Shown piece after piece: positions 1 to 9,317 of a stretch of DNA of 61,026 bases (positions are counted from its first letter, which is position 1; each line of letters begins with the position of its first letter). The notes beneath the pieces are model-generated. The model was not told the DNA's origin. It saw only the letters and a list, made by a program, of their open reading frames with translations, and did not search any database. Both the position numbers and the translations under genes were made by a program. This DNA comes from a virus: the IMG/VR virus record IMGVR_UViG_3300048592_001388, positions 1-61,026 of that record. One strand, written 5' to 3'.

Positions 1-2391
1 TCACACCGCCTCCGACAGATTGGCGGGTTTCACCCCCAGGATATCGGCTATCAGGCCATCGGCCTTTTGCTCCAGCGCCAGTATGTCCCGCGTCACTGCA
101 TCAAGGCTGCGCAGCGGCTTGTGGCGGTAGAAATACTTGTTGAAGCTGATCTCGTAGCCAATCTTGACCGTGTCGAGGTTGATCCAGGCCTCGGGCACAT
201 GCGGCTTTACCTCAGCCTTGAAATAGCGGTGGATGCTGTCCTTCAGCGGCACCGCCTCGCTGTCGCGCAGATCGGTGCTGGATTCATAGGTCAGCCAGCT
301 GCCATCCGGCTGGGCATAAAGACCGAAGTCGCCCAATTCGTCGATGCCACAGCCCAGTCGCGCCGCTGCTGCCTCCAGCTCCGCCCTCGTGTACCGCTGG
401 ATGCTGTCGATGACTTTTTCCGCATCATCGGCATACCAGCTGACGGCGTTCAGTATCGCGTTCTTATCGGTCGCGGTCAGCTTGATCTTGCGGACCTTCA
501 GCACCTTGCCCACGTGATCGCGGAAGGCATTGAAATCCGCCGTCTCCTCGGTGCCCACGGCCTGCATCAGCTGATGGCTGACCCCGATCAGCTCGCGCTG
601 GCGTAGCCAGAGGGAGGTGTCGACCAGATTGCCACGCTGTTTGGCGTTCAGTGCGATCTCTTGCTCCTCGCACCAGCCCTGGATCGCCTTAGACTGTGAT
701 TTCAGGAAGCCGGGCTCATAAACCTTGTCGCCATGCTCGGCCCACAGATGCTCCATCGGCTCGCGCAGGGATTTGTCGAAGCGCAGGGACTCCAGCCGTT
801 CCGCGCTGAACTGGGCGCGGCGGCGGTCGGGCCGTTCGATGGTGACCTTGTGATAGCCGAAATCTGTGTTGCCGAAGATCTGCACCGCGATGCCGGTCGG
901 ATCGCCGTTCGCGTCAAGTTGGCGCTCGACCGGTTGGAAGGCCTTGTAGGCGGCGATGATTTCGTCGATGTGTTCCGGCGCGAATTCGCAGTTCTTGTCG
1001 CCAAGGTTCTTACGCAACTTTCGGAACACCAGGTTGGCGTCGATCAGTTGCACGCGGCCACGGCGCGCGTCTAGTTTGGCATTGGTCAGAATCCAGATGT
1101 AGGTGGTGATGCCGGTGTTGTAGAATAGGTTGTTGGGCAGCTGGATGATTGTATCCAGCATGTCGTTTTCAATGATGTAGCGGCGGATGTTGGATTCTCC
1201 GCTGCCCGCGTCGCCGGTGAAGAGGCTTGAACCGTTGTGGACGCTGGCGATCCGCGAGCCTATGGTGCTGTTGGCAATGGGCTTCATCTTGCCCACCATT
1301 TCCATCAGGAAGAGCAGCTGCCCATCGCTGGAGCGCGGGGTGGCGTCGACGGTTTCGGTCTTGCCCCAGTAATCGGTCAGTTCTACCTGGAAACGCGGAT
1401 CAATGACGTCGTTACCGTCTTTGATGTGTTTCAGGTCGCTCTTCCAGCTTTTGCCGTAGGGCGGATTCGAAAGCATGAAGTCGAAGCGATGCCCCGAGAA
1501 TTCATCAGTGGCGAGGGTCGAGCCGACCTTGATGTTCTCTGGATTGTTGCCCTTGATCATCATGTCGGATTTGCAGATGGCATAGGTCTCATCGTTGATT
1601 TCCTTGCCACAGAGATAGACATCGCCCTTAGCGGCGATGGACCCTTCGGGATCTTTGATGTAGTTCTGGGCCTCGGTCAGCATCCCCCCACTGCCGCAGG
1701 CGGGGTCGTAGATGGTCATTACGGGCGGCAAATGGCCACTGATCGGGTCAAAGATGAGGTGGGTCATCAGGTGGATGACCTCACGCGGGGTGAAGTGTTC
1801 CCCGGCTTCTTCATTGTTTTCCTCGTTGAACTTGCGGATCAGCTCTTCGAATACATAGCCCATTCCGAGGTTCGACAGGCCAGGCATCATGTTGCCGTCC
1901 GGATCTTCGGCGTCGTGGGGCGTCAGGTTGATGTAAGGCGAGATGAACTTCTCAAGGACGTCGAGAAGCACCTGCTTGTTCGCCATGTGCCGCATCTGCT
2001 CGATCAGCTTGAAGCGGGCGATGATCTCCTTGACGTTGTCGCTGAAGCCGCCGAGGTATTCCTCGACGTTGGCCAGCAGGATCTGCTGGTTGTTCGTTGC
2101 GGTTGCATATATCTGCTTAAGCGTCCACTTGCTGGTGTTGTAAAATACATAGCCCGATGCCGCGGTCAGGGGGGCATCGTCCAGTTCCGTTGCGTTCATC
2201 TCTTCGCGCTGGAAACGGACCTCCTCCACAACAGCCGATTTCGTCGGTTCCAGCAGCGTGTCGAGTCGGCGCAAGACAACCATTGGCAGGATGACGTCAC
2301 GATACTTGCCGCGCACGTAGACGTCGCGGAGGCAATCGTCGGCAATCGACCAGATGAAAGAAATCAGCTTGTTGTGTGCGGCGTGGTTCAA
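1..2391 (-). CDS. hsdM: Type I restriction-modification DNA methyltransferase subunit HsdM
   Basis: This 796-aa protein should transfer a methyl group from S-adenosylmethionine to adenine as the M subunit of a type I restriction complex. An N-terminal helical HsdM region (about residues 8-150) precedes the methylase core. The SAM-binding motif DPACGSGG lies at residues 229-236 and the catalytic NPPY at 309-312. The start is TTG, because the next ATG is at residue 65, well inside the conserved N-terminus. The stop codon occupies the first three bases of the window, so the gene is complete. No hsdS or hsdR is visible; both would have to lie to the left. Family assignment is firm, and function depends on the unseen partners. 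Confidence 0.95.
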   Translation of the reverse strand: MNHAAHNKLISFIWSIADDCLRDVYVRGKYRDVILPMVVLRRLDTLLEPTKSAVVEEVRFQREEMNATELDDAPLTAASGYVFYNTSKWTLKQIYATATNNQQILLANVEEYLGGFSDNVKEIIARFKLIEQMRHMANKQVLLDVLEKFISPYINLTPHDAEDPDGNMMPGLSNLGMGYVFEELIRKFNEENNEEAGEHFTPREVIHLMTHLIFDPISGHLPPVMTIYDPACGSGGMLTEAQNYIKDPEGSIAAKGDVYLCGKEINDETYAICKSDMMIKGNNPENIKVGSTLATDEFSGHRFDFMLSNPPYGKSWKSDLKHIKDGNDVIDPRFQVELTDYWGKTETVDATPRSSDGQLLFLMEMVGKMKPIANSTIGSRIASVHNGSSLFTGDAGSGESNIRRYIIENDMLDTIIQLPNNLFYNTGITTYIWILTNAKLDARRGRVQLIDANLVFRKLRKNLGDKNCEFAPEHIDEIIAAYKAFQPVERQLDANGDPTGIAVQIFGNTDFGYHKVTIERPDRRRAQFSAERLESLRFDKSLREPMEHLWAEHGDKVYEPGFLKSQSKAIQGWCEEQEIALNAKQRGNLVDTSLWLRQRELIGVSHQLMQAVGTEETADFNAFRDHVGKVLKVRKIKLTATDKNAILNAVSWYADDAEKVIDSIQRYTRAELEAAAARLGCGIDELGDFGLYAQPDGSWLTYESSTDLRDSEAVPLKDSIHRYFKAEVKPHVPEAWINLDTVKIGYEISFNKYFYRHKPLRSLDAVTRDILALEQKADGLIADILGVKPANLSEAV

Positions 2392-2852
2392 GGCACTTAC
2401 TCGTTTCTGTCTCGATATTCATGACGTTGGATTAGCGGTTCAAAAGGCGTCCAGAACCCCCTTACATCTTCCATTCCCACTGTCGCATTGATTCGAGCGA
2501 AGTCCCGTTCATTCCTGCGACCGCCTCAGACGGAATAGATATCGAGCCGTGCTGCCGTTCTTCCGACCTGAAAAGTGCAAGAGACATACCCAAATCGCCT
2601 CCTAAAGAACATTGCAAGAACGTATGACCCAGGGTAAAATCAGTCAATCATTTTTCGACGCTGGCAGATTGGTTTGATCAAGCGACGTTCTGAGTTCAGG
2701 AGTGAATATGGCCAAGAAAATGCCAGAGCGGCAGGGATAGTCCTGGTTTTCCGGGGCGAGGGAGGTGGATCTCTAGTTACATAGCCCAGGTGCACGGAAG
2801 CCAGTCGACGTTTGTTCCCGGTTTTGGAGTTACTATCGGCGATACCGTCTAG
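2392..2852. other. Intergenic gap upstream of hsdM
   Basis: About 460 bases hold no convincing intact gene. It carries the hsdM leader and, on the plus strand, a sigma70-like element: TTGCAA at 2613-2618, a 17-bp spacer and TAAAAT at 2636-2641. That element points towards the patatin remnant and may be a relic promoter. Stop codons are frequent in all frames and base composition is less GC-rich than in neighbouring genes, as expected of decayed DNA. Confidence 0.4.
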
Positions 2853-2998
2853 GCGCCATGCTCGTATCCCTTGTTTGAGAAGAAGGTGGTTCATACGAGC
2901 CTCAATGAGGAGGCGGTCTTAATCGACGGCGGCTACTGCGCCAACAATCCAACGCTCTACGCAATCGCCGACGCGATCGACCGTCGCCATCAATCTCG
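2853..2998 (+). pseudogene. Patatin-like phospholipase C-terminal remnant
   Basis: A short plus-strand reading frame, opened only by the stop at 2850, encodes the block LIDGGYCANNPTLYAIADA. This is the conserved Asp-Gly-Gly / NNP segment that supplies the catalytic Asp of patatin-like lipases. The Ser-containing G-x-S-x-G half and everything upstream are missing. Past about 2998 the frame degenerates; shifting one base gives KVLSV, which is where intact patatins have a similar VLS strand, so a frameshift is possible. Such phospholipases are common effectors in CBASS and related defence loci. The piece lies tail to tail with ietS and looks like the scar of a replaced gene. The motif is seen; its defence origin is inferred. 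Confidence 0.6.
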
Positions 2999-5533
2999 AG
3001 AAAGTCCTATCTGTACTTGCTGCGCCTCTACTAGAGCGGAAATCTCCGAATATAGATCAATCGTCTGTTCTGGCGCAGAAATCGAGATTACTAGTGAGTA
3101 GCGAGCTTTATCTGAAGCACGCCTTTGGCCTGCATGAGACTTCCACCATCCCCCAACTGGATAAATGGCAATTGCGTCATGCAGAGCAAGATCTGCTGCA
3201 TAGCCGCGCCACATATCGCAATGTAGAGATCCTGCCTGGATTGCCTTGAGGCCAAGCAGCCAATAGCTCTGCTCATGATCAGTGTGAGTGCCATCGTTCG
3301 GCTGACTCGACGATATTCGCCTCCTGAATCGTGCGTCCGTCTCTGCGCGCTTCTTCATTTCAAATCGCAGCCCAAATGAACGATATGTGTCCGGACGCGT
3401 AGCTGCCCGACCGGTGAGGTTGGGTTCTATGAAATAGGAGAGCGTCACCTTCATGGTGACAATCTCATTCTCCAACAATTCGAGAGCCGAAGTCGGCCAC
3501 GGGAGTTGATAAATGTGCATTTCATTGAATACGGCTGAGCCGCCCGTGCTTTGCGAATAGGGCTGTATCTCAGCCTGTGCAACAAGTGTTACATCGTTGC
3601 GCGCCGACATGACTGCACGCGAGAGTTCTGGAACTCCATAACCGACTTCTCTGAGCGCTTGTCTCATCTGAGCCTTGGATCCACTCTTCCAATGCGCTCC
3701 GCGCCCTATGAATTTCGTCCGGATTGGTCCAGGCCACCGGGCTGAATCCACAGTAAGGGCGCGGTGTGTTTCTGGCCAGAGATGGGGCAGTGCTGCCTGC
3801 AGTTGCCCGACGAAATTGCCGGCGACACCAACCGCCGCGCTTGTAGCCCAAAACGGAACCAAGGGATTTGAAACCGTGTCGGAACCGGTCGACAAGAGCG
3901 ATACGGCCGGATTCCAATCACAAAATCCGCTTTCATCGGCTAGCATATTCCCTGCTTCGAATAGCACTTCCGGCTTGATCGGCACCAAGTCGTCAGGGAG
4001 TGAGTGCGAGCCCCTACTAAATGGGCTGCGATGATTGGCGGCAACTGCGGGCGTTAGAGCCGGCGGTGGTGGCGGAGGTTGGTCTTTTCGGGTTATTCCT
4101 CCCACGGTCAAAGCGTTCCAGCTTTGCGACGGGTCTTCGAGGGGCTTGCACGGAAGAACATCTTCCATCATTCCTTCAAGCGAATTCCCTGTTGAAACCA
4201 CTATCAGGCGCTTGGGTCGTGCAGATGCAGGTATTGCTTCTTCGGCCTCAATCGGCATAGCCCCCGCAGCAATCTGGTCTAGCGCTCCGCTCCAGGTTGA
4301 GGGGCGATGTGGTGGAAAATCTGTTGTGGACACCGCCAGACAAAAGCTTCGGAGAACACCTGGTCGTTCTGACTCCACTGAGCTGATTGCTCCTTGTGTG
4401 ACAAGGCCATAGCTAGGTGGATCCGTCGCTGGAAAGCCCAACGGGGGAAGAAGCTTCATTGATTCAACGCCATGGGTGAGCTGAATCGCATTAGCTCCAT
4501 TCATCAGAGGCTCGAGATCACCATGCAATACTAACCCGGCCAAGGGGGTACCGTGACCTCCGTCGGCGTGGTGATCATCTGCGCCCCAGGCTGCGTCATA
4601 TGCCCATGCGCCACGCAATCCCGGTGAGATAAGTGGATGACCAGAGGATATTCCGGTATCAAGCGTGCAAACTACCGGAGAGTTCTCAGGCGGCGCCACC
4701 ACACGCGCGGAAAGTTCTGCAACCCACTCGTGCTGATTTACCCCCTGGCCTCCGCTAAGAAATATCTCGATGGTACCAGTGGCCTTCCGGACCTCCGTGA
4801 TGGCGCCAGGGATGAGCGCAGCAAATGAGGCGATGCGACCGGCAGACGAATGTAGAAAAATTACGGTAGTGTCCGGAAAGAACAGGCGGTCTGAATGCAC
4901 GTCTATGCCCTCTCCGACGGCAGCCGAAGTGATCCGATCCGCGAGAATGCGGGGTTGGCGAATCCATAGTTCCCACCAGCCAACTTCGGCGTTCGCAAGA
5001 TCTACATCGCCTGTGAACAGTGAAGAGAGGTTGACAGCCCGAACTTCTTCTATGACCTCAAACCGCTCGACATCTGGCCTTTGTTGATTTCCAGGGTTAC
5101 GACCGTAGTTCTCGATGCGCATACGCAAGTAGTCGCTGGCCTCGTCCGGAATGAAAAGAAGTGCACTTTCGGACCGATTTTCATTTCTCGTCGTGCGCAA
5201 CACAGATATTTCCTGTGCCGGAAAATCCAGATTGCTAGGAAGCTTCACGGCGGTCGCGCGCGAAGTCTCGGCCGGAGGCATTGTATGAACTTCAACTACT
5301 CGACCAAGCTTTATCCCCTCAATCAGTATGCGAGAGTCATCCTGCCCTGTAGGCCGAGCACTGAGTGCTTGCGCCAGCTGAACGAGTAAAGCCTCCGCGT
5401 GAGCGGCATAATCATCGCGTAGTGGTCTGCGTTCTTGTCTGCGGGAAGGGAATGTATAGTCGAGCTTCTCAACAAAGCGATCAATGGAAAGGTGGGGAAG
5501 GCGCCGTTCCCCGAAGCTGTCAGTTTCCGGCAT
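2990..5533 (-). CDS. ietS: Subtilisin-like serine protease, IetS family
   Basis: This 847-aa S8 peptidase has an N-terminal domain of about 280 residues and then the catalytic domain. Asp292 lies in LDTG, His327 in GGHGTP, the oxyanion Asn450 in STGN, and the catalytic Ser565 in WATSAA, where the usual GTS is altered to ATS. A beta-rich C-terminal domain follows, with a WRG...GGWW signature. No signal peptide is seen, so it should act in the cytoplasm. It lies 50 bp downstream of the AAA ATPase gene in the same direction. IetA-IetS was described as a toxin-antitoxin stability pair on a Ti plasmid and later as an anti-phage system. Its substrates cannot be read from sequence. Confidence 0.9.
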   Translation of the reverse strand: MPETDSFGERRLPHLSIDRFVEKLDYTFPSRRQERRPLRDDYAAHAEALLVQLAQALSARPTGQDDSRILIEGIKLGRVVEVHTMPPAETSRATAVKLPSNLDFPAQEISVLRTTRNENRSESALLFIPDEASDYLRMRIENYGRNPGNQQRPDVERFEVIEEVRAVNLSSLFTGDVDLANAEVGWWELWIRQPRILADRITSAAVGEGIDVHSDRLFFPDTTVIFLHSSAGRIASFAALIPGAITEVRKATGTIEIFLSGGQGVNQHEWVAELSARVVAPPENSPVVCTLDTGISSGHPLISPGLRGAWAYDAAWGADDHHADGGHGTPLAGLVLHGDLEPLMNGANAIQLTHGVESMKLLPPLGFPATDPPSYGLVTQGAISSVESERPGVLRSFCLAVSTTDFPPHRPSTWSGALDQIAAGAMPIEAEEAIPASARPKRLIVVSTGNSLEGMMEDVLPCKPLEDPSQSWNALTVGGITRKDQPPPPPPALTPAVAANHRSPFSRGSHSLPDDLVPIKPEVLFEAGNMLADESGFCDWNPAVSLLSTGSDTVSNPLVPFWATSAAVGVAGNFVGQLQAALPHLWPETHRALTVDSARWPGPIRTKFIGRGAHWKSGSKAQMRQALREVGYGVPELSRAVMSARNDVTLVAQAEIQPYSQSTGGSAVFNEMHIYQLPWPTSALELLENEIVTMKVTLSYFIEPNLTGRAATRPDTYRSFGLRFEMKKRAETDARFRRRISSSQPNDGTHTDHEQSYWLLGLKAIQAGSLHCDMWRGYAADLALHDAIAIYPVGGWWKSHAGQRRASDKARYSLVISISAPEQTIDLYSEISALVEAQQVQIGLSRD

Positions 5534-5583
5534 GTGATCCTGTCAGATGATAGGTCGCCTCTTTGGATGACATAGCAGTTTGC

Positions 5584-6594
5584 CTATCTAGTAGCTGAGT
5601 GCCGGAATTTGTCTTTCAGCGATTTACGATTTTGCAATGCCATGCGTAGAGCGTCGGCAGAGGCCCTTGATGCCCCCTCTATGATAGCATCTTTGATAAC
5701 TGCATCTGCTGCGCGCACCAGTTCTCCTTGACTTAACCCAATGAGGGTTGCCTCCAGATCGGGCCAGAATTTTGCGGCAAACTTGAATTGTCCCAGCCTT
5801 TTTTCGATGATTGCACGCGCCGCTGCCGCATCAGGCAATTGATATTCTATTACTTCATCAAAGCGTCGGGCCAAAGCTTCGTCCAGGATCTCAACATGAT
5901 TTGTTGCGGCCAGAACGAGGCTGTCAGTTGAATTGGGCTCTTCCATGAAAGCCAAAACCGAGTTTAGAACGCGCCGGATTTCACCTACGTCATTCGGATC
6001 ACCTCGGCGAGCACCAATTGCATCGAACTCGTCGAGTAGATAAACGCCGCGTGTTTGGGCAATTTGATCGAACAAGAGTCGGAGCTTTCCAGCAGTTTCG
6101 CCAAGGTAGCGACTGAAGAGAGCCTCCAAGCGAACGGTGAATAGCGGCAAGTGCAATTCGCCGGCCAGCGCTGAAGCTGTCATCGTCTTCCCTGTGCCGG
6201 GCAGACCCACAAGAAGCATATGGGTTGCCGGAGTTTGACCGTGTTCACGCAACGTAGCGCGCTGCTGTTGTTGACGGACAATCCGATTCAGGCGTTCTAC
6301 AATTTCTGCAGACAACACCATGTTTGTGAGTCGAACCTTTGGGTAGGTGCTTTCTACGAGACCCTGTAACTCACTTCGTGGCCGGGCAAGAGGAATCGGT
6401 GTCTGTCCACCTGCAACCTTGCCAAGTCGTCGTTGGTCTCTCGCCTTTTGGACCAACTTCTTGATCTTCTCTGCTTCCTCGGAGTGCCCTTGTCGCGCTT
6501 CCTGTGCCGCGATCTGCATAGCTAATGACAAAAGCTGATCTTCGTCTCCGTCGATATGCGAGTTGAGGAGCGCTAAAATATGCTTTGTCGACAT
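5584..6594 (-). CDS. ietA: AAA+ ATPase, IetA family
   Basis: This 336-aa AAA+ ATPase has Walker A GLPGTGKT at residues 130-137, Walker B LLDEFD at 186-191, and arginine-finger and sensor residues in the ALARRFD segment. A helical N-terminal 90 residues probably recognises partners. The start is supported by a strong GAGGAGG ribosome site in the leader. It is the first gene of a two-gene operon with the protease IetS and is thought to restrain or gate it: the Ti-plasmid work assigned the ATPase the antitoxin role, and later anti-phage work required both genes. All core residues are present, so the pair looks functional. Confidence 0.9.
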   Translation of the reverse strand: MSTKHILALLNSHIDGDEDQLLSLAMQIAAQEARQGHSEEAEKIKKLVQKARDQRRLGKVAGGQTPIPLARPRSELQGLVESTYPKVRLTNMVLSAEIVERLNRIVRQQQQRATLREHGQTPATHMLLVGLPGTGKTMTASALAGELHLPLFTVRLEALFSRYLGETAGKLRLLFDQIAQTRGVYLLDEFDAIGARRGDPNDVGEIRRVLNSVLAFMEEPNSTDSLVLAATNHVEILDEALARRFDEVIEYQLPDAAAARAIIEKRLGQFKFAAKFWPDLEATLIGLSQGELVRAADAVIKDAIIEGASRASADALRMALQNRKSLKDKFRHSATR

Positions 6595-6689
6595 TTCTAT
6601 CCTCCTCTTGATGCGCGGAGATTTGCAAGTGCACGCTCATATTGAAAAGGGAGCCTTAAAACGCTAGCTTAGCAGACCGTAAAAAACCA

Positions 6690-7118
6690 CTAATATTCCT
6701 GAACGACACTCATAGATCTATGGACGCCCAATAGGTTCCCCTCGTTCATCAACCTCGATTGTTCACTCCAAGACCTGCTGGCAGTTCCGATTAAGCCTTT
6801 CAATGAAACCGAAGATGGAAAACCCTCTATGAGCAGGCCGAGGACCTCAGGAGACAGGTAGGCCAGCCGCATGGTCCGACTGACAAACCGTTCTGTCACC
6901 CCCTCCAACTTTGCCAGATCGCCTGCCGTTGCGACGTCGCCGCTCTCCAGTCTCCGTCGCCATGCCCAGGCCCGTCCTAGTGCCTTGAGAATGTGTGGAT
7001 CTTGTGCACGCGCCTGCCGGGCGGCTACGTCTTCCGGTGGCAGGATCCTGGGGCGCCCGTTGCGGCGGCGGATTGCAAGCGGAATCACGATCCGAATAGT
7101 GTCGTTGGAACTGCTCAT
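6690..7118 (-). CDS. Recombinase-associated helix-turn-helix protein
   Basis: This 142-aa basic protein is the last gene of the recombinase cluster, and its start overlaps the recombinase stop by four bases (ATGA). Residues 65-95 (DLAKLEGVTERFVSRTMR) form a helix-turn-helix like that of ParB/KorB proteins. An N-terminal arginine-rich stretch precedes a motif (GRPRILPPED) that I associate with proteins partnered with alphaproteobacterial serine recombinases. The C-terminal 18 residues after the SEQSRLM segment look like an extension beyond the expected end. It probably helps the recombinase bind its site or regulates the cluster; that role is inferred from linkage. Confidence 0.75.
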   Translation of the reverse strand: MSSSNDTIRIVIPLAIRRRNGRPRILPPEDVAARQARAQDPHILKALGRAWAWRRRLESGDVATAGDLAKLEGVTERFVSRTMRLAYLSPEVLGLLIEGFPSSVSLKGLIGTASRSWSEQSRLMNEGNLLGVHRSMSVVQEY

Positions 7119-8443
7119 TCGGCCTCCTTGTTGGTGCTGACATTCAGGTCCCGGATGAGAGTAGCGATGCCATTATTGCGAAATTCCACGGCCATGCCGT
7201 TGGGGCCCACCGTGACCCTGTCGACGAGAAGCCGCACGATGCGCGCCTGCTCTGCCGGAAAGAGCGCTTCCCACAGGTCGTTGAAACGTCGTAGGGCCGC
7301 AATGATCGCGCGCTCATCCATGGGCAGGCCGTTGCGGCCCTGCGCCTCGATCACGCGGGCGGCGACCTCGGGTGCGCTGATGATGCGTCGCATCTCGGCG
7401 ACGACCGCACCCTCGACCATAGCGGCGGCAAGCCGCATGGGGCCCGCACCGCCCCCCGTGTCGCGATTCCGGATCAGGTCCATCGATGTGTAGTAGTGGT
7501 AGAGCCTCTCGCTCTTTCGCGTGTAGGTCGGGGTCATGGCGGCGCCGGTGTCTGTGAAGATGATACCCTTGAGCAGCGCCTCGGAGCTGTTCCGGTTCTT
7601 GGCGCGCCGCTCGCGCGGGCTCTCTTTCAGGTTGGTGTGAACGCGGTCCCACAAGTCCTGAGAGATGATGGCCTCGTGCTCGCCGGGATGGGATGTACCC
7701 TTGTGGACCGCCTCGCCCAAATAGACCCGGTTGTTGATGAGCTTGTAGATGAAGCCCTTGTCGATGCGATTGCCGCGCTTGTTGCGAACGTCCTCGGCTT
7801 GCAGGGCGCGCGCCAGTGTGGAGGCGGAGCCGAGAGCGGCGAAGCGCTCGAAGATCATCCACACCGTTGCCGCCTCCGCTGTGTTGACCACCAGCTTGCG
7901 GTCCTTCACGTCATAGCCCATCGGCACGAAGCCACCCATCCACATTCCGCGCCTACGCGACGCCGCGAACTTGTCGCGAATGCGTTCACCGATGACCTCG
8001 CGCTCGAACTGGGCAAAGCTGAGCAGGATGTTGAGGGTCAGCCGCCCCATAGAGGTGGTCGTATTGAATGACTGGGTGACGGACACGAAGGTGACGCTGT
8101 TGCGGTCGAAAACTTCGACCAGCTTTGCGAAATCCATCAGCGAGCGGGATAGGCGGTCGATCTTGTAGACGACAATGACATCAATGAGCCCTGCCTCGAT
8201 GTCGGCAAGCAGCTGCTTCAGCGCTGGGCGCTCCAGTGTGCCGCCGGAGAACCCACCGTCGTCATAGCGCTCGCGGATAGCAGCCCAGCCTTCCGCTCTC
8301 TGGCTGGCGACATAGGCTTCGCAGGCCTCCCGCTGGGCTTCGAGGGAGTTGAACTCCATGTCGAGGCCTTCCTCGGATGACTTGCGGGTGTAGATGGCAC
8401 AGCGGGAACGCTTCGGCATCGGGATCACGGATGGCTTGTTCAT
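7115..8443 (-). CDS. Large serine recombinase / site-specific integrase
   Basis: This 442-aa recombinase starts at the ATG that overlaps the DUF2924 stop (ATGA); an upstream in-frame extension is not needed. The N-terminal resolvase domain (about 14-165) carries Y18-x-R20-K-S22 with catalytic Ser22 and the GGFSGG / DRLSRS segments. A recombinase domain (about 175-290) follows, then a C-terminal region with a helical segment. It should catalyse double-strand cleavage via a 5' phosphoserine and drive integration or excision. As the only recombinase in the window, beside a complete phage module, it is the likely integrase of the element. No separate directionality factor is certain. Confidence 0.93.
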   Translation of the reverse strand: MNKPSVIPMPKRSRCAIYTRKSSEEGLDMEFNSLEAQREACEAYVASQRAEGWAAIRERYDDGGFSGGTLERPALKQLLADIEAGLIDVIVVYKIDRLSRSLMDFAKLVEVFDRNSVTFVSVTQSFNTTTSMGRLTLNILLSFAQFEREVIGERIRDKFAASRRRGMWMGGFVPMGYDVKDRKLVVNTAEAATVWMIFERFAALGSASTLARALQAEDVRNKRGNRIDKGFIYKLINNRVYLGEAVHKGTSHPGEHEAIISQDLWDRVHTNLKESPRERRAKNRNSSEALLKGIIFTDTGAAMTPTYTRKSERLYHYYTSMDLIRNRDTGGGAGPMRLAAAMVEGAVVAEMRRIISAPEVAARVIEAQGRNGLPMDERAIIAALRRFNDLWEALFPAEQARIVRLLVDRVTVGPNGMAVEFRNNGIATLIRDLNVSTNKEAE

Positions 8444-8955
8444 GCCCGGTTCCCTTTCTTGCCGCCCATGCCGAAGAAGCGAAATCCGTTCCAGCTCGTG
8501 CCCGTAATGGCCTTGGCGATGGCGGAGAGGGAACGGTACTTGCGGCCCTGCCATTCGTATCCGTCAGCCAACACCGTGACCGCATGTTCCACCCCGTCCC
8601 ACTCCCGCATGAGCCGCGTTCCGGGCATGGGATTTCTTGCATCAACCGACATGCTCTTTCGCGCGACCTTGCCTTCCGCCTCGTCGGCGAGAAGATCAAG
8701 CACGCGGCGGGTTTCGCGGCTCAGGCCGCCGTAGATCAGTTCCTGGATGCGATACCCGATCCGCAACTCCAGAAAGGCCCGCGCGTTGTTGGGAGCAGGC
8801 GTGCCAAACAGGGTCTCCCACTTGGCCTTTAGCTCATTCACCGACAGCCGCTGCGTCGCCGCTAGCTGGGCAAGCACGGCCCCGTCTGTGGCGGCATCCT
8901 CACCAGGTCGCGGCAGGGGTTGTGGCTTCGGTTTCGTCGCGGTCTTCATCATCAC
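8440..8955 (-). CDS. DUF2924 domain protein of the recombinase cluster
   Basis: This 171-aa protein matches the DUF2924 pattern: an N-terminal Pro-rich segment, a helical LKAKWETLFG block (about 42-55), the LRIGYRIQELIYGGL block, and a C-terminal wing ending WNGFRFFG. It is translationally coupled on both sides by ATGA overlaps, to the 72-aa gene upstream and the recombinase downstream. I know this family as the companion of serine recombinases in alphaproteobacterial elements. The fold suggests DNA or protein binding, but the biochemical role is not established. Three Met codons (MMM) make the exact start ambiguous by one or two residues. Confidence 0.88.
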   Translation of the reverse strand: MMMKTATKPKPQPLPRPGEDAATDGAVLAQLAATQRLSVNELKAKWETLFGTPAPNNARAFLELRIGYRIQELIYGGLSRETRRVLDLLADEAEGKVARKSMSVDARNPMPGTRLMREWDGVEHAVTVLADGYEWQGRKYRSLSAIAKAITGTSWNGFRFFGMGGKKGNRA

Positions 8956-9170
8956 CCTCCAACTCGGTTGCGAAGTTTGCGACGATGAACACCGCTCTTC
9001 AGGGGCGAGAAGTCGACCAAACTGTCTCGGGCAGCCGCAGATAAAGTGCTGGACTGTTGAGGCAGGATACGACGCAGGCCGGCGCTTAGAATCTGCGCCA
9101 GTTCATCGAGGCGCTCGGACGGCATCATGCGTTCCGGCGGGGTCCAGTTTGGGGGTGGTGCGCTGCTCAT
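8952..9170 (-). CDS. Small conserved protein leading the recombinase cluster
   Basis: This 72-aa protein starts MSSAPPPNWTPPERMMPSE; the frame stays open upstream, but homology with similar small proteins is expected to begin around this Met. A helix at 18-38 (ERLDELAQILSAGLRRI) is the conserved part, and the rest is polar. Its stop overlaps the DUF2924 start, giving a four-gene coupled operon. Function is unknown; fixed linkage to the recombinase suggests a role in recombination control or element maintenance. Confidence 0.7.
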   Translation of the reverse strand: MSSAPPPNWTPPERMMPSERLDELAQILSAGLRRILPQQSSTLSAAARDSLVDFSPLKSGVHRRKLRNRVGG

Positions 9171-9317
9171 CAAGACCGTTTGCGTTTGATGTTGATGGGC
9201 AAGTGAAGCGCTGCGAAACGCCCCAAAGCAAGCTCGTTTCAGCGCATCGAAAACCGCAGGCAAACCTTCGAAATCGAGCGGGCTACTGTCGTGTGGATAA
9301 CCCGTGAGTCCCGGTCA

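Noticed and set aside
2462-2894. Small minus-strand frames (61 and 84 codons) upstream of hsdM
   Set aside because: No ribosome sites, no motifs, and atypical composition; taken as non-coding.
2998-3247. Continuation of the patatin remnant on the plus strand in a shifted frame
   Set aside because: Only a KVLSV stretch is suggestive; the DNA is coding on the other strand for the conserved ietS C-terminus, so chance cannot be excluded.
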